Under the pieces are notes generated by a model. It searched no databases. It saw only the letters and a list, made by a program, of their open reading frames with translations, and was not told the origin of the DNA. A DNA stretch of 40,561 nucleotides, taken from Candidatus Competibacteraceae bacterium. GTDB lineage: Bacteria; Pseudomonadota; Gammaproteobacteria; Competibacterales; JAHEDQ01. Location of the stretch: contig JAHEDQ010000012.1 of assembly GCA_024641125.1 (NCBI GenBank), positions 1 to 40,561 on the forward strand, written 5' to 3'. The stretch's first letter is position 1, and every line of letters begins with the position of its first letter. Position numbers and translations under genes: made by a program. Below are positions 34,606 through 40,561 of this stretch, piece by piece.

Positions 34606-36777
34606 CTAAAACTTGCGGGTGACCGAGATCCGTTCGCGTGCAAGGTCGATTTCCAAGACTTTCACTTTGACAACATCGCCCACCGACACCACTTCGCTCG
34701 GGTCTTTGACGAACGTGTTGGCCAGTTGCGAAATGTGGATCAGCGCATCTTGATGCACACCAATGTCGATGAATGCGCCAAAATGGGTGACGTTCGTGAT
34801 GACGCCTTCCAGCACCATCCCGGGCTTCAAGTCCTCCATCTGATTCACGCTATCGTCGAAACGCACTGCTCGAAACTCGCTGCGTGGATCTCGGCCCGGC
34901 TTGGCAAGTTCGGCAATGATGTCCACGATCGTTGGCATGCCGAAGCAGTCGTCGACGAAATCCTCCGGCCGGAGCTTCTGACTCAACGCGGCGTTCCCGA
35001 CCAGCGACTTCGGATTGGTGCCGAGCTTCCTTGCCATGCGTTGAACGACCGGATAGCTCTCAGGATGCACCGCAGAGTTGTCCAGCGGCGAATCACCTCC
35101 TCGAATACGGAGAAAACCAGCTGCCTGCTCGAACGCCTTTTTGCCGAGTTTTGGCACCTGAATGAGCTGCTTCCGATCCGTGAATCGCCCGTTCTCGTTG
35201 CGGAAGTCGACGATGTTCTCAGCCAGCTTGGTCCCGATCCCTGCAACGCGCGAAAGCAGTGGGACGCTCGCCATGTTCAATTCAACACCCACATGGTTGA
35301 CACACGATTCGACCACACGATCCAGACACTTGCGGAGTTGGGTTTGGTTCACGTCATGCTGGTACTGCCCAACGCCGATCGACTTCGGATCCGTTTTCAC
35401 TAGCTCCGCCAGTGGGTCTTGCAACCGGCGGGCGATGCTTATCGCGCCGCGGACCGTGACGTCCAAATCGGGGAACTCTTTACCCGCAAGCTCGCTGGCC
35501 GAATAGATCGACGCACCCGACTCACTGATCATGGCTTTTGTGACGTCCAATCGATGATCTCGAATCAACCCACCGATGAACGCGTCGGTTTCGCGCGACG
35601 CGGTTCCGTTGCCGATCGCGATCAGCTCGACCTGGTACTTTTCGATCAGTGCCAGTAGCGTCTTGCCGGCCGCCTGCACCTCACTGCGTGGTGGCGTTGG
35701 GTAGATCACCGTGTCAGTCAGGTACTTTCCGGTTCGGTCGACCACGGCCAGTTTGCAGCCAGTGCGAAATCCTGGGTCGATGCCGATCGTCACACGAGGT
35801 CCCGCGGGCGCCGCCAGCAGCAGCTCGCGCAGATTCTTGCCGAAGACCGCAATCGCCCCTTCATCGGCCCGTTCCTTCAGCGTATGCAGCACCGCCGTTT
35901 GCGTCGCCGGCATTAGCAATCGCTCGTAACAATCACGCGCCGCCGACAGCAGTTCCTGCCGGAATTCGAAGGCGCGATTGTGGATTAGCTTCTGCGTCAA
36001 CTGAGGGAGAATCTGCGTTTCGTCAATTGACACGCTGACATTCAACAAACCCTGGGCTTCACCCCTGAGCACCGCCAGGAGTCGGTGCGAGGGAATCCGC
36101 CGCGCCGACTCCTGGTAATCGATGTACAAATCGAACTTGCTCGCCTCTTCTTTCTTGCCACGCTTGACTCGTGAGCAAACATTGCCGTTGGCAAATACCT
36201 GATCCCGCACCCAGGCACGCGTCGAGGCGTCCTCTGACCACTGCTCGGCGATGATATCGAGTGCGCCCTGCAGGGCGGCACCGCAATCAGGCACGTCCAG
36301 TTCGGCGTTAACAAACTTTTGCAGCGTGTCTTTCTTGGAGCAACCCAAGGGCTCCTGGCGAAGGAGTAAGTCCGCCAGTGGCTGCAGTCCTCGCTGGCGC
36401 CCGACTGTCGCCCGGGTGCGGCGTTTCGGCTTGAACGGCAAGTAGATTGCCTCCAATTCGCGCATGTCCGTGCAACGTTCAATCGCCGAGCGGAGTGCCT
36501 CGGTGAGTTGGTCTTGTTCCTCGATCGTCCTCAGCACGGTTTCCTTGCGCGCTGCCAACGCCGTCGCCTTCTCTAAAGCGTCTTCGATCGCCCGCAAGGC
36601 AATCTCATCGAGTCCATGGGTCGCTTCCTTGCGATACCTCGCGATGAATGGGATCGTATTGCCCGAACTCAAGAGCTCGACCACGGCCGCCACTTGGCGC
36701 ATCGTCAGCCCCAGGTCAGCCGCGATACGCTGGGCGAAGGCCATTGAGCCGCTGCCGGGTTCCTTCTTGGCCGCCAT
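34606..36777 (-). CDS. tex: Tex-type RNA-binding transcription accessory protein
   Basis: A 723-residue Tex family protein. In order: a helical N-terminal region with SSGNTIPFIARYRKE; a YqgF/RNase H-like domain with GIDPGFRTGCKLAVVD at about 333-348; paired helix-hairpin-helix segments (SRVAGIGTKLAENIVDFRNENGRF begins at about 520); and a C-terminal S1 domain (MVLEGVITNVTHFGAFIDIGV...). It is shorter than the usual ~770 because it stops right after the S1 domain. The ATG at 36777 has GAGGAAA just upstream. It is cytoplasmic, binds nucleic acids and is implicated in transcription elongation in other bacteria. It stands alone between two gene-free gaps. Confidence 0.95.
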   Translation of the reverse strand: MAAKKEPGSGSMAFAQRIAADLGLTMRQVAAVVELLSSGNTIPFIARYRKEATHGLDEIALRAIEDALEKATALAARKETVLRTIEEQDQLTEALRSAIERCTDMRELEAIYLPFKPKRRTRATVGRQRGLQPLADLLLRQEPLGCSKKDTLQKFVNAELDVPDCGAALQGALDIIAEQWSEDASTRAWVRDQVFANGNVCSRVKRGKKEEASKFDLYIDYQESARRIPSHRLLAVLRGEAQGLLNVSVSIDETQILPQLTQKLIHNRAFEFRQELLSAARDCYERLLMPATQTAVLHTLKERADEGAIAVFGKNLRELLLAAPAGPRVTIGIDPGFRTGCKLAVVDRTGKYLTDTVIYPTPPRSEVQAAGKTLLALIEKYQVELIAIGNGTASRETDAFIGGLIRDHRLDVTKAMISESGASIYSASELAGKEFPDLDVTVRGAISIARRLQDPLAELVKTDPKSIGVGQYQHDVNQTQLRKCLDRVVESCVNHVGVELNMASVPLLSRVAGIGTKLAENIVDFRNENGRFTDRKQLIQVPKLGKKAFEQAAGFLRIRGGDSPLDNSAVHPESYPVVQRMARKLGTNPKSLVGNAALSQKLRPEDFVDDCFGMPTIVDIIAELAKPGRDPRSEFRAVRFDDSVNQMEDLKPGMVLEGVITNVTHFGAFIDIGVHQDALIHISQLANTFVKDPSEVVSVGDVVKVKVLEIDLARERISVTRKF

Positions 36778-37480
36778 ACTTTCCTCAGCAGGATTGCTTC
36801 AAAGTGAGATTGAAGAAATGCCGCACAGCGCTTCCGCCGACGGACCCTCCTTCTATCAGTTCACGCATTATCCACTCAATGGTTGCGGCATGACCTTTAT
36901 CGTCAAGCTGGTGCTCGGTCTCGGCCAATAGCCGCTGTTGGGCCCGCTCAAGTTGTCGCTCGTCAGGTGCCCGATGGAGCAGCGGCCGCTTGATGGCACG
37001 GAGCTATTGCGACGCGCCCTGCGGACAAAACTGGTCCGTTTAGCGAGTTTCGGCGATCACGCTGGCTAACAGAACCAGCATTTCGTCATCGATCCAGTGC
37101 TTGGATGGCTTGAATCGTCCTTTACTTCTTTGCGGTGGAAAATGAATGAGTCGAGGCGCCGTCCAGTCTGAGAACGATCTCGGGATCGTCCGGGGAGCAT
37201 AGGCGTCGCCATGCGACCGGAAGGATCGCAGAAAAGGGCCGAAAGGGCAGTGCCGCAGACCGTTCCTTTTCCGCCGAGCAGGCTTTTATATGTCTGAACA
37301 TCGGCACAGCAATCGCGTGTCTGGGCTGCCCCACATCGGTTGGATGAATTCTGTCCACATCCGCGCCAGCCCGTCGCACGCGGGCCACGTCTTGATTCCC
37401 ACCTTTGCGAAAGCTAGGGTCGACCGCACGAGTGACCAAACAACCACGCACAGGTAGCGGCAGGGACAACCACTGCGGCG
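36778..37480. other. Gap between tex and the STAND gene
   Basis: The 700 bases have no recognised gene. The minus-strand open frame 37122-37469 (115 codons) and short plus-strand frames lack domains. No inverted-repeat ends or tRNA are seen. This gap marks the boundary to the putative conflict gene. Confidence 0.4.
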
Positions 37481-40357
37481 ATGCTCAGGTTTCGCATTTT
37501 TCTCTCATCACCTGGCGATGTGGCCGATGAGCGGGCGCTCGCCCGCCAGGTCCTGAGCGCCCTCCCGAAGGAACCCCAGTTTCACGGACAGGTGCATATC
37601 GATGAGATTGCCTGGGACAGCCCTGGATCCAGCACACCGCTTGATGCCCACATCACACCGCAGGAAGCCATCAATCAGCGCCGGCCCAAGCCTTCCGAAT
37701 GCGATGTCGTGGTCGTTGTCGTGTGGAAGCGCATGGGCACACCTCTGCCGGCGGACTACACCAAGGCCGACGGCAGCGGCTACCACTCCGGAACGGAGTG
37801 GGAATATCTCGACGCCCTTCAATCCGCGGAAAGCGCGGGCAAGCCCCATGTGTTGGTCTACCGCCGCGAGGAAGTACCCACCATCAGTCTGGGCGACCCG
37901 AAGCGCGAGGAGATGCTCCAACAGTACAAGTTGGTCGAGGGGTTTTTCAGCGCATTCGTCAATCCCGACAAATCGCTTGGTGGAGCCTACCACGGATACG
38001 GCGGGCCGAGCGCATTCAAGGAGCTGTTGGAGGACCACCTGCGCGAGCTGATCTGGGAACGGTTCCAGCAGGAAATCACTGACTCCACACCCGAATTCGT
38101 GCCGGCGACCCCACCCGATGAGCCGGCGGAAATCTGGCAGGGCAATCCCTACCGGGGGCTGTCGGCCTTCGGCGATGCCGATGCTCCGATCTTTTTCGGG
38201 CGCGGCGCCGAGACCGACGACCTGATCAGGCGCATGTCATCTCCCCGCAAGCGTTTCCTTGGGGTTGTAGGCCCCTCTGGCTCCGGGAAGTCATCGCTTG
38301 TGGCTGCCGGGCTCCTGCCACGGCTCAAGGCGGGTGCGATCCCAGGCAGCCAGGATTGGATGTGGGTGCGATTCACGCCGGGGGAAGTCGGTGACGACCC
38401 TTTCGCCCCCTTGGCGGTCAAGCTGGCCCAGCTGCTGCCCGCAGGTCCCAAACCCCGAGAGATTGCTGAGAAGCTGAGATCGGACTCAAAGGCAATCGAC
38501 TCGATCGCAGAGTCGATCCTGGCAGATTCCCCGGGTCAGGCAGAGCTTGTGCTGTTCGCCGACCAACTCGAGGAGTTGTTCACGCTGGTTTCGGAGGCGC
38601 ACCGAAAACCATTCGTCGGCCTCTTGAATGCAGCTACCCGATCCCCGCGCCTGCGCATCGTAGTGACTATGCGCGCCGACTTCTACGAGCCCTGTATGCA
38701 CTATGAACCATTGGTGGAGCTGCTGCGGGAGGGCAGCTACACGTTGGGCACGCCGGGGCTGGGTGCCCTAACGGAGATGATCGAGCGGCCGGCCAAAGCC
38801 GCGGGGCTGACGCTCGAATATGGGCTGACCCAACGCTTGCTCGATGAGACCGGCAGTGAATCTGGCGCGCTGCCGTTGCTCGAGTTCACGCTGGGGCATC
38901 TTTACGACGCGCGCGAAGACGGCACGCTCACCCTCGACGCCCATAGGGAGATTGGCGGTGTGCCGGGCGCCATCGAAGCCCACGCCGAAGAAGCGATCCC
39001 TGCAGATGGCAGAACCATCGACGAGGCGGCCCTGGACACCCTTTTCCGGGCCCTGGTGGCGGTCGACCCCGAGGGCGCAGTGGTACGCCGCCGTGCCCCA
39101 CTGAATCGACTGTCAGACTCGAGCCAGGCGATCTCGGACCGGCTCGTTGCCGCCCGCCTTCTCACGGCAAGTGGCGGCAAGGGCGAGGACGCTGCAATCG
39201 AGGTCTCTCATGAGGCGGTCCTGCGCCATTGGAAACGACTTGCAGACTGGGTTGGTGACAACCGAGAGTTCCTCCTGTGGCGCCAGCGCCTTCAGGCGAT
39301 GGTCTCTCAGTGGTTGAACAGCGAACGGGATCCGGGTGCGCTGCTTCGAGGCGGGCCGCTGGCCGAGGCGGAAACATGGTATGCCGATCGGAGCGAACAT
39401 CTAACCGACGAATCGCGCTCGTTTATCGAGGCCAGCCTCGACGCGAGAAAGCGGGAAATCCGAGGTTGGCGGCTACGCGTTGGGACAGGCGTTTTGCTCA
39501 CCCTGGCGCTCTTTGCTGGCCTCGCTTGGTGGCAATACCTGGTGGCTGAGAGCCAAAGATTTGCGACTTTGCGGGCTGAGAACGCACTCAGCGCCCTCGC
39601 AGGGCTGTTGGAAGGCCAGACTCTGAAGGATATGTTGGAGGACGGAACCGATGGCCCAGAGATGATTGTTGTCCCGTCTGGCCAATTCCCGATGGGTGAC
39701 CTTAGCGGGAATGGCTACAAAGCTGCGCAACCGGTGCGGACGGTGTCCATCGCGAAGCCTTTCGCGGTGAGCAAGCACGAGGTCACCTTTGAGCAATACG
39801 AGCGTTTCGCCGAGGCTAGCGGGCGCGCCCTCCCGGACGATAAGGAATGGGGGCGATCAAACCGTCCAGTCATCAATGTCTCATGGGATGATGCCAAGGC
39901 CTATGCAGAATGGTTGTCCGTGCAGACCGGCAAGACATATCGGTTACTGTCGGAGGCGGAGTGGGAATACGTCGCGCGGGCCAAGACCGAGACAATGTTC
40001 TGGTGGGGCTCTGACATTGGCGAGAGCAGGGCGAACTGCTCAGAGTGTGGCAGTGCCTGGGACGGCCTGCAGACGGCGCCGGTGGGTTCGTTTGTGCCGA
40101 ATGCCTTCGGGCTGTATGACACGGCGGGTAATGTCTGGGAGTGGGTCGAGGACTGCTGGCACGATACCTACGAGAACGCGCCGGAGGACGGCTCAGCGTG
40201 GTTGGAGGCCAACGGCGGTCAATGCACCCTGCGCGTGGTCCGCGGCGGCTCGTGGTTCAACGACCCGGAGGACCTCCGGTCGGCGTACCGCTTCAACGGG
40301 AGCCGCGACTACGGGGACAACGACATTGGTTTTCGTCTAGCCCAGGACCTCGATTAA
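37481..40357 (+). CDS. DUF4062 - nSTAND NTPase - FGE-sulfatase-domain protein (probable conflict/defence protein)
   Basis: A 958-residue multidomain protein. Residues 3-~115 are a DUF4062 domain (RIFLSSPGDVADERALARQV). Residues ~220-600 are an nSTAND1 NTPase with Walker A GPSGSGKSS (264-272), Walker B LVLFADQLEE (356-365) and a downstream MRADFYEP sensor region; a winged-helix part ends near 600. A single membrane helix follows at about 667-685. Residues ~725-957 form an FGE-sulfatase/C-lectin-like domain (RLLSEAEWEYVAR, NVWEWVEDCW, RGGSWF...GFRLA). Such architectures are described in biological conflict systems, in which STAND NTPases sense invasion. The last 41 residues resemble the variable region of diversity-generating retroelement targets. 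No reverse transcriptase is in the window. A related DUF4062 start follows. Confidence 0.88.
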   Translation: MLRFRIFLSSPGDVADERALARQVLSALPKEPQFHGQVHIDEIAWDSPGSSTPLDAHITPQEAINQRRPKPSECDVVVVVVWKRMGTPLPADYTKADGSGYHSGTEWEYLDALQSAESAGKPHVLVYRREEVPTISLGDPKREEMLQQYKLVEGFFSAFVNPDKSLGGAYHGYGGPSAFKELLEDHLRELIWERFQQEITDSTPEFVPATPPDEPAEIWQGNPYRGLSAFGDADAPIFFGRGAETDDLIRRMSSPRKRFLGVVGPSGSGKSSLVAAGLLPRLKAGAIPGSQDWMWVRFTPGEVGDDPFAPLAVKLAQLLPAGPKPREIAEKLRSDSKAIDSIAESILADSPGQAELVLFADQLEELFTLVSEAHRKPFVGLLNAATRSPRLRIVVTMRADFYEPCMHYEPLVELLREGSYTLGTPGLGALTEMIERPAKAAGLTLEYGLTQRLLDETGSESGALPLLEFTLGHLYDAREDGTLTLDAHREIGGVPGAIEAHAEEAIPADGRTIDEAALDTLFRALVAVDPEGAVVRRRAPLNRLSDSSQAISDRLVAARLLTASGGKGEDAAIEVSHEAVLRHWKRLADWVGDNREFLLWRQRLQAMVSQWLNSERDPGALLRGGPLAEAETWYADRSEHLTDESRSFIEASLDARKREIRGWRLRVGTGVLLTLALFAGLAWWQYLVAESQRFATLRAENALSALAGLLEGQTLKDMLEDGTDGPEMIVVPSGQFPMGDLSGNGYKAAQPVRTVSIAKPFAVSKHEVTFEQYERFAEASGRALPDDKEWGRSNRPVINVSWDDAKAYAEWLSVQTGKTYRLLSEAEWEYVARAKTETMFWWGSDIGESRANCSECGSAWDGLQTAPVGSFVPNAFGLYDTAGNVWEWVEDCWHDTYENAPEDGSAWLEANGGQCTLRVVRGGSWFNDPEDLRSAYRFNGSRDYGDNDIGFRLAQDLD
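40232..40357 (+). other. Candidate variable region of the FGE domain
   Basis: The final codons encode RVVRGGSW then a stretch whose exposed positions are mostly NNC codons (TTC, GAC, TAC, AGC), followed by invariant DIGFRLA. Retroelement templates usually carry AAC at the equivalent places, and A-to-N changes would yield such codons. Ordinary FGE domains share this consensus, so this is only suggestive. No template copy is visible in the 200 bases that follow. Confidence 0.4.
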
Positions 40358-40436
40358 CACTATGCGCTCTGTTCTTTTACCCTTTTTCAGAGTGGGCGGC
40401 AGCCCGCAACGAGATCCGGCGCAGTAACTTATGATC

Positions 40437-40461
40437 GCCCAGCCCAGCCCAGCCCAGCCCA
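40437..40461 (+). repeat. Pentanucleotide repeat (GCCCA)x5 at the start of a DUF4062 reading frame
   Basis: Five perfect GCCCA units lie between an ATG (40431) and the DUF4062-like coding frame beginning near 40475. The ATG frame is 47 bases from the CGA codon at 40478, so it is off by two. Loss of one unit would bring them into frame. Such tracts can slip during replication and switch genes on and off. Confidence 0.7.
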
Positions 40462-40474
40462 GCAAGCTCAACCG

Positions 40475-40561
40475 ATTCGAATTTTCCTCGCCCCGCCAGG
40501 GGATGTGCGGGACGAGCGCAATCTTGCCCGTTAGGTCATCGACCAGATTCGAAGTGAGCGG
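40475..40561 (+). pseudogene. Second DUF4062-domain start, broken, running off the window
   Basis: The frame beginning near 40475 reads IRIFLAPPGDVRDERNLAR, then a TAG stop (40532-40534), then VIDQIRSER. It aligns with RIFLSSPGDVADERALARQV at the start of the 37481 gene, with the TAG replacing the CAG codon for Gln. It is therefore a paralogue of the upstream gene, either nonsense-mutated or dependent on frame switching in the pentanucleotide tract. Only the first ~30 codons are in the window. Confidence 0.65.

Noticed and set aside
37122-37469. A 115-codon minus-strand open frame next to the STAND gene
   Set aside because: No domain, signal or neighbour supports it. It could be the remains of another sequence but not a gene I can defend.
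40358-40561. A template repeat for a diversity-generating retroelement
   Set aside because: No sequence in this stretch matches the C-terminal coding region of the FGE domain, and no reverse transcriptase is present in the window.

Overview
The window is a GC-rich chromosomal stretch carrying genes typical of a free-living proteobacterium, most likely a gammaproteobacterium. The clues are a magnesium transporter of the MgtE type, Tex, a Psr/Phs-like molybdoenzyme operon with rhodaneses, and a partner-switching signalling set. No rRNA, tRNA or CRISPR array is visible. The taxonomic call is inference from gene content only.

Layout. 1-7.1 kb: mgtE; a phospholipase-D/VTT fusion with an endonuclease/exonuclease/phosphatase (EEP) partner; a PanE-like reductase; a small monohaem cytochrome c; a small exported protein; and a PaaI-type thioesterase. 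7.1-8.1 kb: a second EEP protein on the minus strand. 8.4-14.25 kb: a divergent signalling locus. The minus strand encodes a periplasmic solute-binding protein, a membrane adenylate cyclase and a second solute-binding protein. The plus strand encodes a cyclic-nucleotide-binding PP2C phosphatase, a STAS anti-sigma-factor antagonist and a HATPase anti-sigma kinase. 14.6-17.0 kb: a six-transmembrane K+ channel with an RCK domain, overlapped by a second RCK/TrkA gene. 17.0-18.2 kb: non-coding, with an IS21 istB remnant and a dispersed repeat. 18.2-23.0 kb: a 1612-residue exported protein combining a PQQ-type propeller, a C13/legumain-like protease domain and six FG-GAP repeats. 23.3-26.4 kb: a cytochrome P450 and a RoxA/MauG-like dihaem cytochrome c. 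26.4-27.8 kb: non-coding, ending in a 251-bp element with inverted ends. 27.8-33.7 kb: a five-gene operon of triple-rhodanese protein, Tat-exported molybdopterin oxidoreductase, four-cluster ferredoxin, NrfD membrane anchor and rhodanese-like lipoprotein. 34.6-36.8 kb: tex. 37.5-40.4 kb: a DUF4062-nSTAND NTPase-FGE protein resembling conflict-system and retroelement-diversified proteins. The window ends in a second, apparently broken DUF4062 start preceded by a pentanucleotide repeat.

The most interesting points are two. First, a locus in which an adenylate cyclase and orphan binding proteins sit opposite a cNMP-binding partner-switching phosphatase, suggesting a periplasmic ligand to cAMP to RsbU/STAS/RsbW-like pathway. 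Second, the STAND-FGE gene, whose C-terminus looks like a diversity-generating variable region and which is followed by a degraded or possibly phase-variable paralogue. Both are inferences from domains and gene order.
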